Shown one piece after another: positions 1-5,426 of a stretch of DNA of 5,635 nt. The DNA is from Terriglobia bacterium (lineage in GTDB: Bacteria > Acidobacteriota > Terriglobia > UBA7540). The notes below the pieces were generated by a model, which searched no databases, had not been told where the DNA came from, and saw nothing but the letters and a program-made list of their open reading frames with translations. Numbering within the stretch: position 1 is the first letter of the stretch; every line of letters starts with the position of its first letter. The stretch covers positions 1 through 5,635 of the forward strand of contig JASHTR010000548.1 in assembly GCA_030040455.1 (NCBI GenBank), read 5' to 3'. A program made the translations under genes and the position numbers.

Positions 1-30
1 ATGGCACCGTCAGGGGGCCCGCCGCTAACT

Positions 31-35
31 AGGAG
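31..35 (+). promoter_or_regulatory. Shine-Dalgarno for the nitrilase-family gene
   Basis: AGGAG lies 8 bases before the ATG at 44 and supports that start. The preceding bases contain stop codons at 26-28 and 30-32 in two frames, either of which could end an upstream gene lying outside the window. Too little is visible to choose between them. Confidence 0.75.
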
Positions 36-43
36 CGTCCAGA

Positions 44-1396
44 ATGAACTTTCATCGGCTACTTTGGGTGGTGTGCCTGTGCAGTGTGACCGCCTTCGCA
101 CAGACAACGGCGAATCTTGTTCCCAATCCCGAATTCCGCGTTGACCCTATGGGCAAGCCCACCTCCTGGCAGTTTTGGTCGCCGCGTCCCGACCTGCGGC
201 CACGCGCGGACGTCGCAAACGACGGCGACAGCGCCACGCTGCGACTTACGGCTGTCGATTTTTCCTCGTTTGGAAAATGGCTCACAAAGGATATTCCGGT
301 TAGCGCTGGCCATTTCTATCGATTCGAGGTGTTGTACAAGCCGACCGGCATTGTCAATGAGCGCGGCAGCGTAGGAGTTATGTTGTCATGGAACGGGCCA
401 GATGGACTACCAGTTCAGCGTGACTACGTGGACGAGATTTCCGCGGCGGATCATGGCTGGCGGCGGGCTTCTCGGACTTTACGTGCTCCAGAAAAGGCGA
501 CGAACGTGACCGTCGAGCTCTGGCTGCGGTGGACAGCCAGCGGCTCAGTAAGCTTCAGGAGTCCCAGTTTGATTGAAACGAGTGAGCCTCCGACGCGCAA
601 AGTAAGGGTGGTCACGACAAGAATTGAAGAGCGCGAAAATACCTCGCTTCGAGCCAACCTCCAATTCATGGCGGACGTATTAGACCAGGCCGGGCGCGAG
701 AGACCGGATGTGGTTCTACTGACGGAGTTCTTTCCTGAGCGTGGAGTGAGAGGAACCGTCCATGACCGCTCGGAGCCGATTCCTGGTCCTGTAACCGATG
801 TGCTGGCGCGCAAGGCGCGCGAATACCACACGTACATCATTACTGGCATGCTGGAACTGGACGGCGGCAAGACATACGACACGGCTGTGCTGGTCGATCG
901 CCAGGGCCGAATCGCGGGAAAATACAGGAAGACACATCTTCCTCTTGCTGAAGTCGAGGATGGCGAAACTCCGGGGAGCGAATACCCGGTTTTCGATACG
1001 GATTTCGGGCGCATTGGGATGCTGATTTGCTGGGATCTCTTTTTCCCTGAGACCGTCCGCATCATGCGTCTCGAGGGAGCGGAGATTGTGTTCGTGCCGA
1101 TAGCTGGAGACCCGGGAGCGCGGCACTGGGACGTTACCACGCGAGCCCGAGCCCTTGATAACGGCGTGTATCTGGTCACTTCAGTTAGCGAGGGAGCCGC
1201 CAGTCGCATCGTGAATCCCGATGGAGAAGTAATGGCAGAAGCCACAGACGGCCTGGCTACAGCAGACATCGACCTGGCTAGAGAATCGCGCCTGTGGTGG
1301 CTTTCCGTTGGTCCAGCCTATGGTGAGGCCAAGAGTCTTGTTATTCAAGAGCGCCGGCCCGACACCTACAAGGCGCTAGTCAAAGGAAGTTGGTGA
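44..1396 (+). CDS. secreted carbon-nitrogen hydrolase (nitrilase superfamily) with N-terminal beta-sandwich-like domain
   Basis: This 450-residue protein probably hydrolyses a non-peptide C-N bond (amide, N-carbamoyl or nitrile type) outside the cytoplasm. Seen: a signal peptide at about residues 1-19 with a likely cut at AFA|QT; an extra domain at about 23-180 that opens NLVPNPEF, like carbohydrate-binding or galactose-binding jelly rolls; then a CN-hydrolase domain at about 186-440. The family's Glu-Lys-Cys triad is present: E228 in LLTEFF, K296 in YRKTHLP and C329 in LICWDLFFPE. E303, in the stretch after the lysine, may be the second conserved glutamate. Known: family members without extra domains are about 260-330 residues, so the N-terminal 180 residues are an addition. 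The start is supported by AGGAG 8 bases upstream. About 190 bases without a clear gene follow before the next remnant, so operon membership is uncertain. The substrate cannot be read from sequence. The neighbouring glycosidase and esterase suggest a role in glycan or N-acyl-compound breakdown, which is inference. Confidence 0.9.
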   Translation: MNFHRLLWVVCLCSVTAFAQTTANLVPNPEFRVDPMGKPTSWQFWSPRPDLRPRADVANDGDSATLRLTAVDFSSFGKWLTKDIPVSAGHFYRFEVLYKPTGIVNERGSVGVMLSWNGPDGLPVQRDYVDEISAADHGWRRASRTLRAPEKATNVTVELWLRWTASGSVSFRSPSLIETSEPPTRKVRVVTTRIEERENTSLRANLQFMADVLDQAGRERPDVVLLTEFFPERGVRGTVHDRSEPIPGPVTDVLARKAREYHTYIITGMLELDGGKTYDTAVLVDRQGRIAGKYRKTHLPLAEVEDGETPGSEYPVFDTDFGRIGMLICWDLFFPETVRIMRLEGAEIVFVPIAGDPGARHWDVTTRARALDNGVYLVTSVSEGAASRIVNPDGEVMAEATDGLATADIDLARESRLWWLSVGPAYGEAKSLVIQERRPDTYKALVKGSW

Positions 1397-1617
1397 GGCG
1401 CTCGCCTGATCCGCCGATGCTCAATGCACAGGAACCGGGGGATCGAGCTGTTGCGCCACGCGAGAGTCACTGTCGCGACCACGTGCAGGTGGCGGGTAAC
1501 TGAGAGGGAACTATACACAACGACGGAAATGAACGCGCACGATTATCATTTTGACCTTGTTTTCATGCGGTTTCGCTCTGCTGCCATGTGCAAATATTTA
1601 TGACGCTACGTATAACG
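1397..1617. other. intergenic region, no convincing gene
   Basis: No reading frame here has a ribosome binding site or recognisable protein. A TTGACC at 1551-1556 resembles a -35 box, but there is no good -10 at 16-18 bases. TATAAC at 1611-1616 has no matching -35. A promoter for the downstream genes may lie here but cannot be placed with confidence. The small hairpin CGCGA/TCGCG (1459-1463 with 1473-1477) lacks a T-run and is not called a terminator. Confidence 0.5.
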
Positions 1618-1920
1618 ATGAGGCGAATGAACGTCTGTGCCTTCGGCATGGTACTGGCGCTGTCGGTGTTGGTGCTTGCCAACCCGGGCCTAGCTCCGAT
1701 CCGAGAGCCCGCTCGAGCCCCGGCGGCCATCGATGCCCCGGACGCTCACAATCCTTTCGTGGACGCGACGTTGACAGGGGCCTTTGAAACGGCAGACGGC
1801 CACCAGCATTGGAACGTCGAGGGGTTTTGCGATTCCAGTGACGGAAGCATCTTCCGCTGGAAGGTTCCTCATGGACTTCACCCAAGGTTCCGGACCAAGA
1901 CGATTGGGCCCTGCTGCTGA
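1618..1920 (+). pseudogene. remnant of an exported protein with the start of a DUF5060-like domain, frameshifted and truncated
   Basis: The open frame encodes about 100 residues. It starts at ATG 1618 or ATG 1627, and an in-frame GTG at 1588 is possible but less likely. A signal peptide is clear: MRRMN, then a hydrophobic stretch MVLALSVLVLA, with a cut near GLA. After a proline/alanine linker comes NPFVDATLTGAFE...VEGFCDS..GSIFR. This matches my recollection of the opening of DUF5060 domains (NPF.DV.LT..F, V.GF.D, then RIRFLP). After W at 1858-1860 the frame reads KVPHGL and loses the pattern. Reading from 1862 instead gives RFLMDF, so FRWRFLM would be restored by removing one A of the AA at 1861-1862. 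That frame ends at TAG 1928-1930. The full domain is about 70 residues and normally precedes a DUF4038 catalytic domain, so most of the gene is gone. No strong Shine-Dalgarno is seen. It lies 34 bases before an intact DUF4038 gene. It could instead be a genuine small exported protein, but I favour decay. Confidence 0.55.
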
Positions 1921-1941
1921 AAGCCGGTAGGCAATAGTTGC

Positions 1942-1947
1942 GAGGAG
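1942..1947 (+). promoter_or_regulatory. Shine-Dalgarno deciding the TTG start at 1955
   Basis: GAGGAG lies 7 bases before the TTG at 1955. No in-frame ATG or GTG nearby has comparable support, and only the TTG start gives the protein a normal positively charged signal-peptide N-terminus. Confidence 0.75.
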
Positions 1948-1954
1948 CGAGACT

Positions 1955-3514
1955 TTGATCCGGAGATGCCTGAATCGACGTTCACGGAAATGGCCCGACA
2001 TCGTGCTCGTGTCAGTACTCATAATCGCAACTGCCGCGCTTTCGTCGGTCGTTCCATTGGACGCGCAGATTCCGGTGGAGTCGAATCCACCCATCACCGG
2101 ACCACTTACGGTTTCCAGCAATCCCCACTATTTTAGGGATGCGAGCGGAAGGGCTCTCATCCTAGGCGGATCCCAGACCTGGAATACGTTTCAGGACTGG
2201 GGCACTGAGGGGTCACCACAGCCTCTGGATTTCGACGCCTTCGTCAAATTTCTCAGCGCGCACGGGCACAACTTTACTTTGCTATGGGCAGTGGAGATGC
2301 CGAAATTCTGCGGTTTACCAACCACCGCGAGCTCTCCGCAGGATTTCACTGTCAGTCCTCTCCCCTGGAAGAGGACAGGGCCCGGAACGGCAAGTGATGG
2401 CGGTCTGAAATTCGATCTGACGAAATTCAACCAGAGCTTTTTCGATCGCTTACGAACACGAGCGCAAGCTCTGAATGACGCAGGCATTTACGCGGGCGTG
2501 TATCTGTTTACCGGTGAGTTTCTCCATATCTTTCGCTGCGCTGGAGACGGTTATCCCCTGACGGGGACCAACAATATCAATGGCATTGACGACGGATATT
2601 CCGGCGGCGGCAACAGAGGCACCGGGGCCACGGACATGACAACGCCCAATGCGATTACCCGAGTTCAGGATAGGTATGTGGAGAAGATGATCGACACGCT
2701 GAATGACCTGCCCAACGTGCTGTGGATCGTTTCCGAGGAAGCTTCCAGCAATTCACTTTGGTGGAACAACCACCAGATTGCTCACGTGCGAACGTATGAA
2801 TCCAGAAAGCAATACCAACATCCGATTGGATACGCAGCCCCGATCGGCGTTCGGGATTCGGTAATCTACAATTCGGATGCGGATTGGGTCGCGCCCTATG
2901 TTGAAGTCTCACCCGCATCGTCCTGCGGCACGGGCAAACCCGCCTGCAAGGTAAATATCAACGATAGTGACCATTCTTACTTTGGAATGTGGAACGAAAC
3001 GGCGCAACAGAATCGCAACTACTTGTGGGAGAACTTCACAACCGGCAATCAGGTGCTGTTTATGGACCCTTACGTTGTCTATTATCCGCGCCAAGGGCGG
3101 AACCTGTGCGTCTCTCCAACTCATTCAATTTGCAGTGCGCCGGATGCTCGCTATGAAAACTTCAGAGACAATATCGGTTACATTTTGAGGTATTCCCGCA
3201 AGCTGAACCTTCTTAGTGTCGCTCCACGCGACTCTCTGTCTTCGACGGGCTATTGTCTTGCCCAAACGCCATCCGTGGGCGCCGAATATTTGGTGTACGC
3301 TCCGGCCGGTGCTACGTTCACGGTGGACGTCTCGGCGATGACAAATTCACGGACTTTATTGGTGGAATGGTTCAACCCGTCGACGGGGGCTGTGATCACC
3401 GGGAAGCCCATTGTCGCCGGATCATCCTCACAGCCATTTACTCCCCCGTTCAAAGGAGACGCGGTGCTATATCTCGTGGACAAAGCGGGACACGCAATTT
3501 CGAGTCGACAATGA
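1955..3514 (+). CDS. exported DUF4038 / apiosidase-like glycoside hydrolase with C-terminal Collagen_bind_2-type domain
   Basis: This 519-residue protein is a probable extracytoplasmic glycosidase. It starts at TTG with GAGGAG 7 bases upstream. Seen: a basic N-terminus (MIRRCLNRRSRK), a hydrophobic core at about 17-33 and a likely cut at DA|Q near residue 37. Next comes GPLTVSSNPHYFRD..G at about 49-65, the typical entry to DUF4038 barrels, followed by LILGGSQTW. The barrel runs to about residue 425. It contains NVLWIVSEEAS (E261/E262, candidate catalytic glutamate at the strand-4 position of clan-A-like barrels), NDSDHS (D337, D339, H340) and LFMDPYVVYY. From about 430, STGYCLA..P..EYLVYAP..FTVDVSA, EWFNPSTG and FTPPFKGDAVLYL match the Collagen_bind_2-type beta domain that usually closes these proteins. 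Seven cysteines in the mature part (119, 195, 324, 331, 385, 393, 434) suit an exported disulfide-bonded enzyme. GH140 apiosidases share this architecture, but the substrate here is unknown. No DUF5060 domain is attached; a remnant of one lies just upstream. Confidence 0.85.
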   Translation: MIRRCLNRRSRKWPDIVLVSVLIIATAALSSVVPLDAQIPVESNPPITGPLTVSSNPHYFRDASGRALILGGSQTWNTFQDWGTEGSPQPLDFDAFVKFLSAHGHNFTLLWAVEMPKFCGLPTTASSPQDFTVSPLPWKRTGPGTASDGGLKFDLTKFNQSFFDRLRTRAQALNDAGIYAGVYLFTGEFLHIFRCAGDGYPLTGTNNINGIDDGYSGGGNRGTGATDMTTPNAITRVQDRYVEKMIDTLNDLPNVLWIVSEEASSNSLWWNNHQIAHVRTYESRKQYQHPIGYAAPIGVRDSVIYNSDADWVAPYVEVSPASSCGTGKPACKVNINDSDHSYFGMWNETAQQNRNYLWENFTTGNQVLFMDPYVVYYPRQGRNLCVSPTHSICSAPDARYENFRDNIGYILRYSRKLNLLSVAPRDSLSSTGYCLAQTPSVGAEYLVYAPAGATFTVDVSAMTNSRTLLVEWFNPSTGAVITGKPIVAGSSSQPFTPPFKGDAVLYLVDKAGHAISSRQ

Positions 3515-3775
3515 GGCTATCTGGTTCAGCCGAAATGGAGTGGCGTCTATCATTCCACGTAGTCTGCGCACCGCATTAGGAAAGGGAGCGCTGGTCTCGC
3601 CCCATGGGCGGAGGGTGGCTTTCCGGTGCGTCATCGAGCGGATTCTTATGTTGCGTTTGCGTTTCCCCGATGAGTGCCGGCGCGAATCAGACTGCGGACG
3701 CAAGGTTGGGGAGCAGCGTGACCACCGGTGCTCTGGCGCTCTCCGTCAACTCGGTGCCTTTGTCGGAGGTGCGAA
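3515..3775. other. intergenic region, no convincing gene
   Basis: All three forward frames can be read for part of this gap, but none has a ribosome binding site with a recognisable product. The tiny frame starting at ATG 3511 (overlapping the previous stop as ATGA) ends after 22 codons. The GC hairpin CGCCC-CAT-GGGCG at 3598-3610 has no T-run. I see no clear promoter or terminator. Confidence 0.5.
3765..3769 (+). promoter_or_regulatory. Shine-Dalgarno deciding the ATG start at 3776
   Basis: GGAGG lies 6 bases before ATG 3776. This chooses that start over an in-frame upstream codon at 3728, which would put 16 unrelated residues ahead of the Tat signal. Confidence 0.8.
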
Positions 3776-4840
3776 ATGCGCTTTTCTGGTCGTCGCGAAT
3801 TTCTGAGGAACTCTGCCACAATGCTGGCATTGGGAGCAGAATCCACCTTGATAGCCAACACATCGATTCATTCTTCGAAGCCCGACACAACGAACTATTT
3901 CCGCAATGCCTACCAGGAAAAGCGCCGGCAAGAACTCTGGAGTCTTCTGGGCGATTTGCCGTGGCAGCACCAACCGGGGCCGGTGAAGCTGGTCAAATCG
4001 GAAAAGCACGCTGGCTACACGCTCGAGCGTCTAGTGCTCGACCTAAACGGTGTTGAACCGGTACCCGCCCTGTTGCTGATTCCCGACAAGCGACAGCAGC
4101 CGGCCCCTGGCCTGCTCTTTATTCACTGGCACGGCGGAATGTACGACCTGGGAAAAGAGCAGCTCCTTATCGGCGTGGACGTGCAGCCGGCTTATGCGCC
4201 GGTCTGTGCCGAAAAAGGGCTGGTGACACTGGCCATCGACAGTTGGTGCTTCGGTGAGCGCAAACACGAAAGCGACGGCCTCATCGGAGAGGAGGATGCG
4301 TTCAAGCTGATGCTCTGGGAGGGGCAGGTACTCTGGGGCATGATGATGTTCGACGAATTCCGCGCTCTCGACTACCTGGCACATCGCCCGGAGGTAGACG
4401 CAGAGCGCCTCGGCGTCTTCGGGATGTCAATGGGTGCGACTAAAGCGTGGTGGTTGGCGGCGCTCGATCCTCGAGTTCGCCCCTGCATTGATGTATGTTG
4501 CCTCACGGATTATGAGGAATTGATTAGAACTCATTACTTGCGAGGGCATGGCGTCTATTACTTCGTGCCATCACTCCTTAAGCATTTCGATACCGCCCAG
4601 ATCAACGAGTTGATAGTTCCCCGTCCGCGTCTGAGTGTCAACGGGCGACGCGATCCATTGACACCGCCTGCAGGCGTTGAGCGTGTCAGGGACCACCTGT
4701 TGCCGCTTTACGAGAAATACGGCCGCCGCGAGGACTGCCGAATCGAGCTCTTCGACTGCGAGCACGTCGAGTTGCCGGAAATGCGCAAGCTCATCCTGCA
4801 ATGGTTGGACGCCTTTCTGGTTGGGGAGTCTCTTCAGTGA
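3776..4840 (+). CDS. Tat-exported alpha/beta hydrolase, acetyl-xylan-esterase / dienelactone-hydrolase-like esterase
   Basis: This 354-residue protein is a probable carboxylic-ester hydrolase exported folded through the Tat pathway. Seen: a twin-arginine signal, SGRREFLRNSA at residues 4-14, followed by a short hydrophobic stretch to about 27. The alpha/beta-hydrolase fold has an oxyanion-hole region FIHWHGG (115-121), the nucleophile elbow FGMSMG with S218, an acid in NGRRDPLTP with D293, and the base in CEHVE with H330. The triad is therefore complete and in normal order. Overall length and layout fit the Abhydrolase_7/AXE1-like group, which often removes acyl groups from plant polysaccharides. 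The start rests on GGAGG 6 bases upstream. The stop overlaps the start of the peroxiredoxin gene by 4 bases (GTGA), so the two are translationally coupled. The upstream exported glycosidase ends 261 bases earlier and makes a carbohydrate-ester substrate plausible, but that is inference. The peptidase-like members of this fold are the main alternative. Confidence 0.88.
   Translation: MRFSGRREFLRNSATMLALGAESTLIANTSIHSSKPDTTNYFRNAYQEKRRQELWSLLGDLPWQHQPGPVKLVKSEKHAGYTLERLVLDLNGVEPVPALLLIPDKRQQPAPGLLFIHWHGGMYDLGKEQLLIGVDVQPAYAPVCAEKGLVTLAIDSWCFGERKHESDGLIGEEDAFKLMLWEGQVLWGMMMFDEFRALDYLAHRPEVDAERLGVFGMSMGATKAWWLAALDPRVRPCIDVCCLTDYEELIRTHYLRGHGVYYFVPSLLKHFDTAQINELIVPRPRLSVNGRRDPLTPPAGVERVRDHLLPLYEKYGRREDCRIELFDCEHVELPEMRKLILQWLDAFLVGESLQ
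4823..4828 (+). promoter_or_regulatory. Shine-Dalgarno for the GTG start at 4837
   Basis: GGGGAG lies 8 bases before GTG 4837, inside the end of the esterase gene. Together with the GTGA stop/start overlap it supports coupled translation from this codon, rather than from an upstream in-frame ATG at 4801 buried in the esterase. Confidence 0.65.
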
Positions 4841-5211
4841 CAGACTTCCCTCTCCCCTCCAATCTACCTCGACCAGTTGATGACGGGGCGGCAGGTCATC
4901 TCCCGGGAATGCCACTGCCAGGGGTTGCCCTTCAATCGACGGGAGGGAGGATGATTGACCTCTCGGCTCTGAGCGCGCCTACCACCGTAATTTACTGCTA
5001 CCCAATGACTGGCGTGCCCGGAAAGCCGCTGCCCCAAGGATGGGACATGATCCCCGGCGCCCGCGGCTGCACTCCCCAGACCTGTGGCTTCCGAGACCAT
5101 CACCAAGAGCTTTTGCAGCTTCAGGCTGACGTTTTCGGCCTTAGCACCCAAACCACGGAATATCAACTGGAGATGGTGAGTAGAGATAGGGCTGAAGACT
5201 ATGTCGTGTAA
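4837..5211 (+). CDS. BCP-like peroxiredoxin, C-terminally truncated
   Basis: A thiol peroxidase of the AhpC/TSA fold, which would reduce peroxides in the cytoplasm. From GTG 4837 the protein has 124 residues. Its N-terminus NLPRPVDDGAA..LPGMPLP and the segment YPMTGVPGKPLPQGWDMIPG match a peroxiredoxin group I know. The active site GARGCTPQTCGFRD carries the peroxidatic cysteine C78 and a second cysteine C83 five residues on, the BCP arrangement. VFGLSTQTTEYQLE at 99-112 is the last conserved block. After base 5172 (at most 5184) the expected RLHLPF.LLSD segment is missing, and neither other forward frame supplies it. The frame runs through unrelated sequence to TAA 5209-5211. Full relatives are about 180-190 residues, so the last third, including strands that complete the fold, is lost. 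It is probably inactive. It starts inside the esterase stop (4-base overlap). The break lies about 50-60 bases from a tRNA-derived att site, so rearrangement during element insertion or excision is a likely cause. Confidence 0.85.
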   Translation: MTDFPLPSNLPRPVDDGAAGHLPGMPLPGVALQSTGGRMIDLSALSAPTTVIYCYPMTGVPGKPLPQGWDMIPGARGCTPQTCGFRDHHQELLQLQADVFGLSTQTTEYQLEMVSRDRAEDYVV

Positions 5212-5234
5212 CTTGCAGAAACCAGACAAGAAAC

Positions 5235-5279
5235 TGGTAGGCCTGGGGAGATTCGAACTCCCGACCCACGGTTTAGGAA
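5235..5279 (-). tRNA. 3' half of tRNA-Arg(CCT), attachment-site remnant of an integrated element
   Basis: On the minus strand this stretch reads as the 3' half of a tRNA. It holds anticodon loop TTCCTAA (anticodon CCT, bases 5275-5277), the 3' anticodon stem ACCGT, variable loop GGGTC, T arm GGGAG-TTCGAAT-CTCCC, acceptor strand CAGGCCT, discriminator A and encoded CCA at 5235-5237. Upstream of the anticodon loop, the 5' anticodon strand would have to be ACGGT but is ACGAA, and no D arm or AGGCCTG acceptor strand follows. The 5' half is therefore missing and the tRNA cannot be functional. Tyrosine recombinases commonly use exactly this part of tRNA genes as att sites. An intact tRNA-Arg(CCT) should be regenerated at the far end of the element. 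Confidence 0.8.
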
Positions 5280-5332
5280 TTCGTTCCGGCCCACTGACTC
5301 CCAATCAGATCAACAACTTAAATCGGCAATTT

Positions 5333-5371
5333 CGCAACAAGTTCGGGAAAATCCGCAACACCCGCGCAACA
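5333..5371 (+). repeat. three phased CGCAACA heptamers (iteron- or arm-site-like)
   Basis: CGCAACA occurs exactly at 5333-5339, 5354-5360 and 5365-5371. Start-to-start distances are 21 and 11 bases, close to two and one DNA turns, so all three face the same side of the helix. The first two sit in longer imperfect repeats (5323-5339 and 5343-5360, both TCGG...CGCAACA). They lie between the tRNA att remnant and the next gene, 55 bases before its start. Such arrays are typical of RepA iterons or of integrase/excisionase arm sites. Confidence 0.55.
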
Positions 5372-5414
5372 GTGATCGACCTGTCACCAACGACCACAAA
5401 CCAAGGCCTGACAA

Positions 5415-5420
5415 GGGAGG
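5415..5420 (+). promoter_or_regulatory. Shine-Dalgarno for the gene starting at 5427
   Basis: GGGAGG lies 6 bases before ATG 5427, with a second purine block GAGG immediately after. This is among the strongest ribosome binding sites in the window and supports a real gene start here. Confidence 0.7.
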
Positions 5421-5426
5421 TGAGGA

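Noticed and set aside
1..32. Possible tail of an upstream gene ending at 28 (TAA) or 32 (TAG)
   Set aside because: Fewer than 11 codons are visible and two frames compete, so no gene can be supported.
451..1269. Long minus-strand reading frame of 272 codons
   Set aside because: It lies wholly antisense to the nitrilase-family gene, is rich in serine and arginine as expected for a shadow of GC-rich coding sequence, and shows no recognisable domain.
1459..1477. Hairpin CGCGA/TCGCG after the first gene
   Set aside because: Only five pairs with a nine-base loop and no following T-run, so not a credible intrinsic terminator.
3598..3610. Hairpin CGCCC-CAT-GGGCG after the glycosidase gene
   Set aside because: Short stem, tight loop and no T-run; probably chance in GC-rich sequence.
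3411..3806. Plus-strand frame of 131 codons spanning the glycosidase end and the following gap
   Set aside because: It begins inside the glycosidase in another frame. The segment with SPHGRRVAF briefly suggested a beta-propeller repeat, but it is too short and isolated to support.
3604..4056. Plus-strand frame of 150 codons across the gap before the esterase
   Set aside because: Its second half runs out of frame through the esterase gene, its first half matches nothing I recognise, and there is no good Shine-Dalgarno.
5221..5238. Inverted repeat ACCAG/CTGGT at the CCA end of the tRNA remnant, with a T-rich flank on the minus strand
   Set aside because: It could be a weak tRNA terminator or a recombinase core arm, but five pairs and a broken T-run are not enough to call either.
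5280..5311. Possible 5' half of the tRNA with a long variable arm, using loop TTGGGAG (minus strand) as an anticodon loop
   Set aside because: The alternative anticodon GGG would demand a tRNA-Pro with an unnatural 30-base variable arm, and no D arm or matching acceptor strand follows. The CCT reading of the 3' half fits tRNA-Arg far better.
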